Assembly (NCBI GenBank): GCA_020634795.1
Contig: JACKAZ010000003.1
Location: 124,001-188,000 of the forward strand
DNA length: 64,000 bases
Reading direction: 5' to 3'
From: Ardenticatenales bacterium
GTDB lineage: Bacteria > Chloroflexota > Anaerolineae > Ardenticatenales > Ardenticatenaceae
This document shows, piece by piece, positions 16,825 through 25,389 of this stretch. Position 1 is the stretch's first letter; the number at the start of each line of letters is the position of its first letter. The notes under the pieces were generated by a model. It made no database searches. It worked only from the letters and a program-made list of their open reading frames with translations, and was not told the DNA's origin. The position numbers and the translations under genes were made by a program.

Positions 16825-17206
16825 GATCTCCTCCACGGTCAATGATCCGACTTTGTCCCTAGCCAAGCAGCAAATCGACAGAGGGGCGGCTACAGCACCG
16901 CCTTTGTGCAAGGATAGTCAGATTTCGTCGCCGCGTCTGTAAGGGCCGTTACAATGTGCCAGGATCGGCCCCTTCAAAGAAATTCTCGCCGGTGGGGCCT
17001 GCGCTTTCGATGCGTCGATTGGCCTTGTGTGATGCCATGGGGTGGGCGTGTTTGGGCAGGACAGAAGGCTACCACGCGGACGCGGACAAGAGCCTCCCTT
17101 CGCTTCTCGAGGTGCAGGCCCCCGCCGCCATCAAGCCTCTGGGGAAAATGGGACCTTGCGCTGTCCTTCACCGCCCCACGCGGCCCGGCGCCGGTGGGGG
17201 GCAGCG
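16825..17206. other. Gap without a recognisable gene
   Basis: GC-rich spacer between the DUF3179 gene and the end of lon. Frames through it on the plus strand are the antisense of lon or have no family features. No terminator or repeat is clear. Confidence 0.5.
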
Positions 17207-19696
17207 CTAGGGCGTTGTGGGGGGCATTGCGGGCGGGCGGCGCCCTGCCGCGGGACGCGGTGGCCGTCGACGATGGGGGCGACGTTGCGGCGGGCGACGC
17301 CAGATGCGGCGCGCCGTGGCGTGGCGCGGCTTGGCCACGGGGTCCAGCAGCGCCAGTGCGACGACCTCGTCCATGCGCTCGACGAAGTGGATCGTCATGT
17401 CACGCCGAACTTTGGAGGGGATTTCTACCACATCCTTCTTGTTTTTCTTGGGGGCCACAAAGGTCTTGATCCCCGCGCGATGGGCCGCCAATACCTTGTC
17501 CTTGAAGCCGCCGATCGGCAGCACCCGCCCGCGCAGCGTGATTTCGCCGGTCATCGCCACATCCCGTCGCACCGGGCGCTGCGTCAGCGCGCTGATCAGC
17601 GCCGTGGCCATGGTGATGCCCGCACTCGGCCCATCCTTCGGGATCGCGCCCTCCGGCAGGTGGATGTGGATGTCCACCTTGTCCCAATCAAAACTCTGGA
17701 TGCCGAGCGGGATGGCGTTGGCCCGCGCGTAAGAGAGGGCCGCTTGGGCCGATTCTTGCAGCACCTCGCCGAGCTGCCCCGTCAGGGTGATCGCGCCGCG
17801 CCCTTCCATCGTGATGACTTCGACCGCCATCAGGTCGCCCCCCGCTTCCGAGACGGCGACACCGGTCGCCATCCCGACCTCGTCCTCTTCAGCGGCCAAG
17901 CCATAGCTGAAGGGAGGCGGGCCAAGCAGCTTTTGGACCGAGGCTTGCGAGATGGTGCTGTGCGACTGATTGCCCTCTGCCACCGTGCGGGCCACCTTGC
18001 GACAGAGAGTGGCGATTTCACGTTCCAAGTTACGGACGCCCGCTTCACCTGTGTACTCACGGATCAATCGTTTGAGCGCCCCGTTCGAAAGGGTGAGGCT
18101 GTCGCTTTCCAGCCCGTGGCGTGCCAACTGGCGCGGAATCAAGAATTGTTGGGCGATCGATAGCTTTTCCTCTTCGGTATAGCCCATAAATTCGATGATT
18201 TCCATCCGATCGAGCAGCGCTTCGGGGATGGTGTAGAGCATGTTCGCCGTGGTGATGAAGAAGACCTCCGACAGATTGTAGGGCAGCTCCAGATAATGGT
18301 CGCTGAACTCGCGGTTCTGCTCGGGATCGAGCGCTTCCAGTAGCGCGGCGGCGGGGTCGCCCCGGAAGTCGAAGCCGAGCTTGTCGATCTCGTCCAGCAT
18401 GAAGACTGGGTTGATCGTGCCCGCCCGGCTCATCCCTTGCAGGATGCGGCCGGGCATTGCGCCGATGTAGGTACGACGATGGCCACGGATCTCGGCCTCG
18501 TCCCGCGTGCCCCCCAACGAGACACGCACAAATTCGCGTCCCAATGCCTGCGCGATCGACTTGCCCAGACTCGTTTTGCCGGTGCCGGGCGGGCCAACGA
18601 AACAGAGGATCGTGATGCTGCCCTCTTTCGGCGAAAGCTGGCGCACCGCGATATGTTCCAAGATCCGATCCTTGATTTTCGGCAGACCGAAATGGTTCTC
18701 GTTCAGGACGCTGGCCGCATGGTGCAGATCGAGCTGATCTTCGGAGCGTTTGTTCCACGGCAGTTCCAGCATCGTTTCGATATAGGTGCGGAGGGGTCCC
18801 GCTTCGGGGCTGATCGGCGGAATCGCTTCCAAGCGCCGCAGCTCCCGTGCCGCCCGTTGTTGGGCCACCTCGCTCATGCCCGCCGCTTCGATCTTGCGGC
18901 GCAGTTCGGCCATCTCATCGAGGAGCGGATCGCCGTCGCCCAGCTCCTCTTGGATGACGCGTAACTGCTCGCGCAAGAAATATTCCCGCTGGCTGCGATC
19001 GACTTCGTTCTGCACCTGCAGGTGGATCTTCTCTTCCAGTTCCAACAGCTCCAGCTCTTGCGCGACCTGTTGCACCACCATCTGTAACCGTTGGATCGGG
19101 TCGAACGTTTCGAGGACGGCCTGTTGGACCGGCAGCGCCAGTTCCAAGAAGGAGGCGATCAGGTCGGCCAACCAGCCCGGTTCATCGGCGTTCAACACGC
19201 TGATCAGCATCTCATCGGTCAGATGGTCGTTGAGCATCAGGCAGCGTTCGAACAGGGTGCGGGCGCTGCGCATCAGCGCTTCGTCGTTGGGTTGCGGCTC
19301 CCACAGCTCTTCCACGATCTGCACTTGGGCACGCAACATCTCTTTGCGCGGCCGCCACCGCGACACCAGACAGCGGGCTTCGCCCCGTGTCAGGATACTC
19401 GTGCTGCCATCTGGCATCTTCAGGAGGCGTGCGATGGTGATTTCGCAGCCGACCTCGTAGAGCGCCTCCGTGGTCCCATCGAAGTCGTCGGGGTTGCGCT
19501 GGGCGACCACCAACAGAGTTTCGTGCGTTTGGTAGGTGGCCTCGATCAGCGGCAGCATCGCCTCATCTTCCAAGAAGATGGGCGAAACCATGCCGGGGTA
19601 GATGATCGTATCGGGAAGAGGCAGCACGGGCAGCACGACCGTGTCGGTGAAGGCGAAGCCGCTGGTGGATATTGTGGTTTGTTTTTTGCGAGTCAT
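17207..19696 (-). CDS. lon: ATP-dependent protease Lon
   Basis: An 829-residue LonA protease. It has the N-terminal substrate-binding domain (LPVLPLPDTIIYPGMVSPIF), a coiled linker, an AAA+ module with Walker A GPPGTGKTSLGKS and FMLDEIDKL, and the serine-lysine protease domain with catalytic serine in PKDGPSAGIT and lysine in GGFKDKVLAAHRAG. It degrades misfolded and regulatory proteins. After the normal end at about ERMDEVVALAL there is an unusual tail of about 50 residues rich in arginine and proline. The ATG at 19696 lacks a strong ribosome site; a TTG at 19744 is an alternative. Confidence 0.95.
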   Translation of the reverse strand: MTRKKQTTISTSGFAFTDTVVLPVLPLPDTIIYPGMVSPIFLEDEAMLPLIEATYQTHETLLVVAQRNPDDFDGTTEALYEVGCEITIARLLKMPDGSTSILTRGEARCLVSRWRPRKEMLRAQVQIVEELWEPQPNDEALMRSARTLFERCLMLNDHLTDEMLISVLNADEPGWLADLIASFLELALPVQQAVLETFDPIQRLQMVVQQVAQELELLELEEKIHLQVQNEVDRSQREYFLREQLRVIQEELGDGDPLLDEMAELRRKIEAAGMSEVAQQRAARELRRLEAIPPISPEAGPLRTYIETMLELPWNKRSEDQLDLHHAASVLNENHFGLPKIKDRILEHIAVRQLSPKEGSITILCFVGPPGTGKTSLGKSIAQALGREFVRVSLGGTRDEAEIRGHRRTYIGAMPGRILQGMSRAGTINPVFMLDEIDKLGFDFRGDPAAALLEALDPEQNREFSDHYLELPYNLSEVFFITTANMLYTIPEALLDRMEIIEFMGYTEEEKLSIAQQFLIPRQLARHGLESDSLTLSNGALKRLIREYTGEAGVRNLEREIATLCRKVARTVAEGNQSHSTISQASVQKLLGPPPFSYGLAAEEDEVGMATGVAVSEAGGDLMAVEVITMEGRGAITLTGQLGEVLQESAQAALSYARANAIPLGIQSFDWDKVDIHIHLPEGAIPKDGPSAGITMATALISALTQRPVRRDVAMTGEITLRGRVLPIGGFKDKVLAAHRAGIKTFVAPKKNKKDVVEIPSKVRRDMTIHFVERMDEVVALALLDPVAKPRHATARRIWRRPPQRRPHRRRPPRPAAGRRPPAMPPTTP

Positions 19697-19818
19697 GGCG
19701 GGTGTCTGTTTACGAGGGGGTGAAGTCGAACGAGCGGGCGCCAAGGATCACCCTGGCTGCGTGGTGAACGTTGGAATGGCGGCAACGCGACCACGACCCG
19801 TGGGTTAGCGCTTCATTC

Positions 19819-19861
19819 AAAAATGATGGCCGCTCTTGTCACGGTCGGACGAGCGGCCATC
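19819..19861 (-). terminator. Rho-independent terminator of the MerR/B12 regulator gene
   Basis: On the minus strand GATGGCCGCTC pairs perfectly with GAGCGGCCATC over 11 bp and is followed by ATTTTTG. It lies about 245 bases after the regulator's stop. Otherwise the 19697-20105 gap shows no gene. Confidence 0.7.
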
Positions 19862-20105
19862 GGGGATAGTATACCACGAGGGGCGGAAAATTGAGAATAG
19901 CGCCGTCATGCGCGACGGCGCACCACGGCGCATGAAAGTGGCGCGTGACGATGTGTGGGTGTGCGGGTGTACGGCATGGCCAAGCAGTGCCCTATCCACA
20001 GGACAACAAGGTTCCCATGCGCCATTCTCCACGCCGTGGTTGTGGCGGGCGACCGTTCACTGCGCAAGGGCGAACAAGGCGCAGCCGAACACACCACACG
20101 CTTCT

Positions 20106-21569
20106 TTATGCGGCGTTCTCCGTCAACGTCAGGTACTGGCCGGTGCTGCGCCATACCCGTTCGGTGACCGCCGCTTTGAAAGATTCGAAATGGACCCGAT
20201 CGCGCCGCTCGACACCGATCAGCTCTTCCATAGATTCGAAGTACCACTTCACCTGTGAGAGCAGATGTTCTTGGCGGATGCCGAAGCGGGGCAGCAGATT
20301 CCACGCCCAACGGTATTCTTGCTCGATCACATCCAGCGCTTGGCAGCGCAGCACCACCTGGAGCATCAGATGGAATCGGCGGGGCGTTTCGCTATAAATC
20401 TGTTCGCGCCACGGGGTGCCGTTGGGCCGACCGGGGATTTGGCCGAGTTCAGGATAAACTTCGGCCAATTTGAGGGCGACTGTGCCACAGGTGCGATCCT
20501 TCGCGAACTCAAATTCATCCGCCAGATAGCTTCCCCGTTCCCTCAACCAGCCGCTCAGGGCCTGTTTGCCGATCCGTCCTTCTGCCACATCGCCCGCCAA
20601 GGCATGAACGCGCGAGGTGGCCGTCGCCAGATCGTTCCCGATGAAGTGGCCGGGCATCTGGGCGAGCAGCGCCGGATGACGCTCGAAGGCATGGCCGCCG
20701 TAGACCAGCGCTACGTTGTAGCCTTCCGTTGCCACGCTGTTGGTCATCTCGCTGATGCGCAACAGGTCGGGCACATGTTCGATCAAGCTGACACTTACGC
20801 AAAGCACCGCTGGGGAGAGCCGCTGCAGCAGGTCGGTCAGCCCACTGAGCGACATGTTAGCGCCTAAGAAGAGAATCTCGTGCCCCCGTCGCTGCAGCAA
20901 CAGGGCCAGCATCAGCAGCCCCAGATCGTGCTGTTCGTCGGGGGCGCATCCACAGATGATACGCACCGGATGGGTGACGGAGCGTTCGGTCTGTAACTTG
21001 GACAGCAACCATTGACGCAGGAGGGTGGTGCCCAACTGTTCGCCGGTGACGTGCATCGTTCCATTCAGCCAGCGCTCGCCGACTTCGACCATCAGCGGTT
21101 GAAAGACATCGAGCAATGCCACCTCAAGAGGAAAACTCTGGCAGACCGCTTCGAAAAGGCGCTGCGCCTCTTGGAAGTTGACATCGCTCAGGGCGTCGAG
21201 GAGCGCCGTGATGGCAAAGGAGATTTCGGTGCGGGTCGGTGTCTGCGAGGCGGGGGTGAGCACGGTCGAAGCGGGGGGGACGGGGGGCAAAATCGGACTT
21301 TGGGCCAACTGATGTTGCAACAGATCGACCGCTTGGCTAATCGTGACCCCCTCATCGGTCCGATGCCGGAGCCATTTGACCAGCGCCACATCCCGTTCCG
21401 AGTAGCGCCGATGGCCGCTTTCCGAGCGGTGCGGCTCTGGAAACCCGTAGCGTGATTCCCATGCGCGTAACGTCGAAACATTGACCCCGGTCTGTTCGGA
21501 GATGGCCTTGATATTGTAGCGGGGGTTGTCTGGCAGCAGGGCCAGCTCGTCCAATCGCATGGCATTCAT
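20106..21569 (-). CDS. MerR-family regulator with B12-binding domain, divergent from puf
   Basis: A 487-residue protein. Residues 18-88 are a MerR winged-helix (ISEQTGVNVSTLRAWESRYGFPEPHRSESGHRRY). Residues 115-195 form the helical cap and 200-325 a Rossmann cobalamin domain with lower-ligand H214 in DEQHDLG and GANMS. CarH/LitR photoreceptors carry W-x9-EH in the cap; here W167 and E177 are present but the histidine is Q178. About 150 further C-terminal residues have no obvious family. It is divergent from the puf operon with a shared 410-base control region, so it is a strong candidate for light-, B12- or oxygen-dependent control of photosynthesis genes. AAAGGA lies eight bases before the ATG. 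Confidence 0.88.
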   Translation of the reverse strand: MNAMRLDELALLPDNPRYNIKAISEQTGVNVSTLRAWESRYGFPEPHRSESGHRRYSERDVALVKWLRHRTDEGVTISQAVDLLQHQLAQSPILPPVPPASTVLTPASQTPTRTEISFAITALLDALSDVNFQEAQRLFEAVCQSFPLEVALLDVFQPLMVEVGERWLNGTMHVTGEQLGTTLLRQWLLSKLQTERSVTHPVRIICGCAPDEQHDLGLLMLALLLQRRGHEILFLGANMSLSGLTDLLQRLSPAVLCVSVSLIEHVPDLLRISEMTNSVATEGYNVALVYGGHAFERHPALLAQMPGHFIGNDLATATSRVHALAGDVAEGRIGKQALSGWLRERGSYLADEFEFAKDRTCGTVALKLAEVYPELGQIPGRPNGTPWREQIYSETPRRFHLMLQVVLRCQALDVIEQEYRWAWNLLPRFGIRQEHLLSQVKWYFESMEELIGVERRDRVHFESFKAAVTERVWRSTGQYLTLTENAA

Positions 21570-21620
21570 GACGACAGTCCTTTCCTCTGGACGGATTGCC
21601 GTTGCCGCACCAACAGTTCA

Positions 21621-21640
21621 TTGCATAGATGTTGTATAAG
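21621..21640. promoter_or_regulatory. Candidate 11-bp direct repeat in the regulator leader
   Basis: TTGCATA and TTGTATA start exactly 11 bases apart, between the regulator's -10 box and its start codon. CarH-type proteins bind 11-bp direct repeats, so this could be an autoregulatory site. Two short half-sites are weak evidence. Confidence 0.25.
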
Positions 21641-21672
21641 AAAACGCGGATTTTGCGACGTTGATTGCTTCG

Positions 21673-21700
21673 ATTATACAGCTTTTGTCCGGAAAGTCAA
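21673..21700 (-). promoter_or_regulatory. Promoter of the B12/MerR regulator
   Basis: On the minus strand TTGACT and TATAAT are separated by 16 bases, close to the sigma-70 consensus, about 105 bases before the regulator's start codon. Confidence 0.7.
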
Positions 21701-21783
21701 TGCTTCAACCGCCCCTCCGCGCCAATATTCTTACGCATTTCCTGTACAGCCATCCGATTGGGGATGTGTGACATTATTCACCA

Positions 21784-21812
21784 TTGACAAAAGCTACACA
21801 TTTCGTTATACT
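21784..21812 (+). promoter_or_regulatory. puf operon promoter
   Basis: TTGACA at 21784-21789 and TATACT at 21807-21812 are separated by exactly 17 bases. Transcription should start near 21819, giving a 5' leader of about 160 bases before pufB. Confidence 0.8.
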
Positions 21813-21852
21813 GGGATCGTGTAAGGCGTACTGACGTTTGAGGTAACTCTTG

Positions 21853-21951
21853 ATGAGTACGGGGGCATACACCGCCCTTGGAAATGGAGCCAAAATCCCG
21901 TGCACGCTCCATACGCCTCACTTAGCCCGCTACACACGAAGCTTTTCTTAA
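21853..21951 (+). other. Possible 32-residue leader ORF in the puf 5' region
   Basis: ATG to TAA encodes MSTGAYTALGNG, then AKIPCTLHTP and HLARYTRSFS, with GAGG nine bases upstream of the ATG. Inside it ATGGAGC (21884-21890) and GCTCCAT (21906-21912) can form a hairpin in the mRNA. It ends 29 bases before pufB. It lacks a membrane helix and so does not resemble PufQ of purple bacteria. It may be a leader peptide or simply part of a structured leader. Confidence 0.35.
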
Positions 21952-21980
21952 GTGGTAGGAAATAAGGAGGTGTACTGCTC

Positions 21981-22184
21981 ATGGCCCAACAAGTCAGAAT
22001 CGAAGATCGGGATGTCTATGTCGCAGACAACGACCTCGTACCGGATCCCTGGAAGGGGCTGTTCACCAATGAAGAGTGGATGATGCACGACATCGTGGTG
22101 AAGGCAACGTACGGATTCCTTGTCATCGCGCTGATTGCCCACACGTTGGTCTACTTGTACAAGCCGTGGCTACCCAATATCTAG
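21981..22184 (+). CDS. pufB: Light-harvesting complex beta subunit
   Basis: A 67-residue single-helix antenna polypeptide. The helix spans about residues 38-58. H54 in ALIAHTLVYLY is the expected axial ligand of the strongly coupled (B880) bacteriochlorophyll, and H36, eighteen residues earlier, fits the ligand of the B800 pigment. The tail ends KPWLPNI. AAGGAGGT lies nine bases before the ATG. It is the first gene of the puf operon and pairs with pufA to form the ring around the reaction centre. The N-terminal extension of about 30 residues is longer than in purple bacteria. Confidence 0.93.
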   Translation: MAQQVRIEDRDVYVADNDLVPDPWKGLFTNEEWMMHDIVVKATYGFLVIALIAHTLVYLYKPWLPNI

Positions 22185-22220
22185 TGGGTTAGCCCGAATC
22201 ACGATAAGCGAGGTGCTTCA

Positions 22221-22346
22221 ATGAAACCAGGACGCCCTATCGAATTCCGCACGACGTTGATCCTGTACATTGTGCTGGGACTGTTCGTTGCGCTCACGAT
22301 CCACTTCATCCTGCTGAGCAGTCCAACGTACAATTGGTTGAGCTGA
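22221..22346 (+). CDS. pufA: Light-harvesting complex alpha subunit
   Basis: A 41-residue single-helix antenna polypeptide starting MKPGRPIEFRTTLIL. The helix carries A24-xxx-H28 (ALTIHF), the usual bacteriochlorophyll-binding pattern, and ends SSPTYNWLS. It closely resembles the Roseiflexus alpha polypeptide as I remember it (FRT start, IHF, LSS, NWL). GAGGTG lies just upstream. It follows pufB by 36 bases and is separated from pufLM by a region with a stable hairpin. Confidence 0.92.
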   Translation: MKPGRPIEFRTTLILYIVLGLFVALTIHFILLSSPTYNWLS

Positions 22347-22397
22347 GTATGCGGTGGTGGTGGCACGGCCCACTGCCGACATACGAAGCGAACCGCG

Positions 22398-22433
22398 TAG
22401 AGGGCTGATCGGCAGAGGCTGTTCGGCCCTCTA
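22398..22433 (+). other. Intercistronic hairpin between pufA and pufLM
   Basis: TAGAGGGC and GCCCTCTA form an 8-bp perfect stem around a 20-base loop. No run of T follows, so it is unlikely to be a simple terminator. In purple bacteria a hairpin at this point stabilises the antenna mRNA against 3' decay so that antenna is made in excess over reaction centre; the same role is inferred here. Confidence 0.5.
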
Positions 22434-22501
22434 TCTCTATATCTCACCTGCTGGCCGGTGTACAGACCGAACACCGTGTTGCCCTGCACCCGCTGGCTTC
22501 T

Positions 22502-24394
22502 GTGAAGAAAGTGAGTAATCTCGTGGCATCTGACGCTACCCTTCAAGCGGGCGCCGTACCTCCCCCCGCAAGCCGTACACCGGCCGTCGAGCGGGTGGCG
22601 GAGGGACGTGCCATTCCTTTTTCCTCGATTGAGGAATACTACAAGCGGCCGGGCGGCACCTTGATGTACAAGCTTTTTGGCGCTGACCCCTTCGACTTTT
22701 GGATCGGCCGCTTCTATGTCGGCACCTTCGGTATCCTCTCACTGATCGGCATCATCTTCGGCACCACGTTCTACCTCTATCAGGCGGTCGTGGTGGAGCG
22801 TGCCTACAACCTTTTGCAGGCCCGGCTCGATCCGCCGCCGATCAGCGCAGGCTTACGACTCCTCACCCCCAGCGAGCCAGGTTTCTTCTGGCAGGCCACC
22901 GTCTTCTTCGCTACCCTAGCCTTCATCGGCTGGATGTTGCGCCAAGTCGACATCTCCCGCAAGCTGGGCATGAGCTATGAAATCCCCATCGCCTACGGCG
23001 CGGTGGTCTCGTCGTGGATCACGTTGCAATGGCTACGGCCGATCGCGATGGGCGCGTGGGGCAACGGCTTTGCTCTGGGTATCACCCACCACTTGGACTG
23101 GGTCTCCAATATCGGCTACCAGTACTACAACTTCTTCTACAATCCCTTCCACGCCATCGGCGTGACGCTGCTCTTCGCCTCCACCCTCTTCTTGGCGATG
23201 CACGGCTCGGCGATTTTGAGCGCGGCGAATCGGCCCGATGTGACCGAGGATAGTGTGGATGCCTTCTGGCGCAACCTCATGGGTTACAGCGTGGGCGAAC
23301 TGGGCATTCACCGTGCCGCCTTCTGGGTGGGCGCGGCTTCGGTGCTCTTTTCCAACCTCTGCATCTATCTTTCCGGCACGTTGGTCCATGATTGGAGCGG
23401 CTTCTGGGATTTCTGGGATCGGATGCCGATCTGGCAAAGCACCACCGTATTGGCCATCGGGCTAGGCTCCGTGATTGTCTGGCGCGGCCGCCAAGGCTCC
23501 GCCCCCGATCCAGACGAACTGGAGTACGGGAGTTCAGGGCTGGAAGGGACGATTCTCCAACGTCCGATCAACATCGGCGTGATGGAGCGGCTCTTCGGCG
23601 TCGGGCAAGTCGGGCCGATCTACCTCGGCACGTGGGGCGTCATCTCCATTGCGGCGGGTGTGGCCTCGGCCTTCATCATTCTGCTCGACTATCTTTACCA
23701 AGTGGGGTATAACCCGATCCTCTTCGTACGAGAATTCTTTGTCCTGCAGATTAGCCCGCCCGCCATGCAATATGGGCTCGGCTTCGCGCCCTGGTTCGAG
23801 GGTGGGGGGTGGCTGGTGGCGACGCTCTTCCTCCATGTGAGCGTGCTGGCTTGGTTCGCGCGTGTCTGGAGCCGCTCCAAGGCGGCCGGATTGGGCCGCC
23901 AACTGGCCTACGGTTTCGCCGCCGCGCTCTTCCTCTACTTCGTGATCTACCTGATTCGCCCCGTCTTGATGGGCAATTGGGCGCAGGCCCCCGCACACGG
24001 CTTCAAGGCCATTCTGGACTGGACCAACAACGTCAGCGTCCACATGGGTAACTTCTACTATAACCCCTTCCATATGCTATCTATCTTCTTCCTGCTGGGT
24101 TCGACCCTGTTGCTGGCGATGCACGGCGCGACGATTATCGCCACCGCACGCTACGGCTCGCACCAAGAGGTCGAAGAGATGATGGTGGAAGATACAGGGA
24201 CACAACGCGCACAACTGTTCTGGCGATGGACCATGGGCTTCAATGCCAACTCCAAGACCATCCATGACTGGTGTTGGTGGTTCGCGGCGCTCACGGCCAT
24301 CACGGGCGGTATTGGCCTGCTGCTTTCGGGCACGGCTGTCTGGGATTGGTTCGTCTGGGCGGTCAACGCGCGTATCGTGGCACCCTTACCCTAA
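22502..24394 (+). CDS. pufLM: Fused reaction-centre L and M subunits
   Basis: A 630-residue fusion of the two type II reaction-centre core subunits. The L part (about 1-310) has THHLDW (H196/H197), PFH216, AMH234G and GIH270R, the pigment and iron ligands. The M part (about 345-630) has DWTNNVSVHMGNFYYNPFH, a second LAMHG and TIHDWCWW. About ten membrane helices are expected. In Roseiflexus a fused pufLM is reported to yield separate L and M proteins. The segment between them (about 310-345) contains APDPDELEYGSSG. The start is uncertain: GTG at 22502, 22511 or 22523 all lack a strong ribosome site. Confidence 0.95.
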   Translation: MKKVSNLVASDATLQAGAVPPPASRTPAVERVAEGRAIPFSSIEEYYKRPGGTLMYKLFGADPFDFWIGRFYVGTFGILSLIGIIFGTTFYLYQAVVVERAYNLLQARLDPPPISAGLRLLTPSEPGFFWQATVFFATLAFIGWMLRQVDISRKLGMSYEIPIAYGAVVSSWITLQWLRPIAMGAWGNGFALGITHHLDWVSNIGYQYYNFFYNPFHAIGVTLLFASTLFLAMHGSAILSAANRPDVTEDSVDAFWRNLMGYSVGELGIHRAAFWVGAASVLFSNLCIYLSGTLVHDWSGFWDFWDRMPIWQSTTVLAIGLGSVIVWRGRQGSAPDPDELEYGSSGLEGTILQRPINIGVMERLFGVGQVGPIYLGTWGVISIAAGVASAFIILLDYLYQVGYNPILFVREFFVLQISPPAMQYGLGFAPWFEGGGWLVATLFLHVSVLAWFARVWSRSKAAGLGRQLAYGFAAALFLYFVIYLIRPVLMGNWAQAPAHGFKAILDWTNNVSVHMGNFYYNPFHMLSIFFLLGSTLLLAMHGATIIATARYGSHQEVEEMMVEDTGTQRAQLFWRWTMGFNANSKTIHDWCWWFAALTAITGGIGLLLSGTAVWDWFVWAVNARIVAPLP

Positions 24395-24409
24395 CGATCG
24401 GAGCGCATC

Positions 24410-25387
24410 ATGTTTGCTCGAGCCATCAAATTTCTATTCCGAGGCAATCGGGGTGCGGCCGACGTGGTGGGGTTCCTCATTGTGGCAGCCATCCTCTTCA
24501 TCGCCAGCCTCTGGGTGATCCAGTTTGTCTATGGGCGTACGGTCGCCCTGGCCCCCGAGGTGGCAGCCGACAGCGGGACGGCAGGCTTCACCAACTATAG
24601 CATCCTGCCGGAGGATGGGGTCGAATACATCCAGCCCGAGTCGCTGGCGGCCATGGCGGCCTACATCGCCGCCAATCCCGAACCGCAAAACGTGCAAGTG
24701 CTGACCGGGATGAACACCTCCGAGATTTCATCCTTCATGGTCACCCATGTCTCTGGCGGCTTGAAGGTGGATTGCACCTACTGTCACAATGTCGAGAACT
24801 TTGCCGCAGAGGAGCTTCCGCAACGGGCGACCGCCCGCCAACATCTGTTGCTGACGGCCGACTTGAACCAAAACTGGCTGCCCACGTTGGCCTCGCTCTC
24901 ATCGACCAAGCAGCCGTCGGGCAGCCAGATCACCTGTGCGACCTGTCACTTGGGCGACCCCTTACCGGTGGCATGGCCCGAAAACCTGGCGGGCCTGCCG
25001 GATGATTTCCGACTGCCACTTGACAACCTCGACGTACTTTTGGTCACGGGGCGGGAAGATATCTCACTGGATACGGTGCAGCTCAACCAACACACGATGT
25101 ATCACTTCAACGAGAGCCTGAACGTCGGCTGTACCCACTGTCACAATAGCCGTTACTTCCCCAGCAACGAGCGACCGGCAAAGTCCTACGCGCTTTATAT
25201 GCTGACCATGTCGAAGTATATCAACGACAACTACGCGGATGTGATGAACCAGCAGGAACCGTCCTGCACGATGTGCCACCACGGCGCTGTGTTGCCGCCA
25301 GGCTCCGCCACGTCGGATGCCGCGCTACCCGCCGCGATCGCACGTCCATCTGACGACAACCCGACCGCCGACGAAACCGCACCGTGA
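24410..25387 (+). CDS. pufC: Reaction-centre tetraheme cytochrome c subunit
   Basis: A 325-residue cytochrome that reduces the photo-oxidised special pair. It has four CxxCH heme sites: CTYCH, CATCH, CTHCH and CTMCH. Distal methionines such as those in NTSEISSFMVTHVSGG and LTMSKYI precede several of them. An uncleaved N-terminal helix near residues 19-42 anchors it; there is no lipobox, unlike purple bacteria. CGGAG lies six bases before the ATG, 15 bases after pufLM. It overlaps the possible GTG start of bchG. Confidence 0.95.
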   Translation: MFARAIKFLFRGNRGAADVVGFLIVAAILFIASLWVIQFVYGRTVALAPEVAADSGTAGFTNYSILPEDGVEYIQPESLAAMAAYIAANPEPQNVQVLTGMNTSEISSFMVTHVSGGLKVDCTYCHNVENFAAEELPQRATARQHLLLTADLNQNWLPTLASLSSTKQPSGSQITCATCHLGDPLPVAWPENLAGLPDDFRLPLDNLDVLLVTGREDISLDTVQLNQHTMYHFNESLNVGCTHCHNSRYFPSNERPAKSYALYMLTMSKYINDNYADVMNQQEPSCTMCHHGAVLPPGSATSDAALPAAIARPSDDNPTADETAP

Positions 25388-25389
25388 CC

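Noticed and set aside
19955..20050. Possible dispersed repeat shared with 45990-46090 (common CCCATGCGCCATTC)
   Set aside because: Only about 14 contiguous bases agree with patchy similarity around them; too weak to call.
21853..21951. Leader ORF as pufQ
   Set aside because: The product is 32 polar residues without a membrane helix, unlike PufQ.
21700..21980. PpsR/CrtJ-type TGT-N12-ACA operator at the puf promoter
   Set aside because: Candidate TGT and ACA triplets near the promoter are not spaced by 12 bases.
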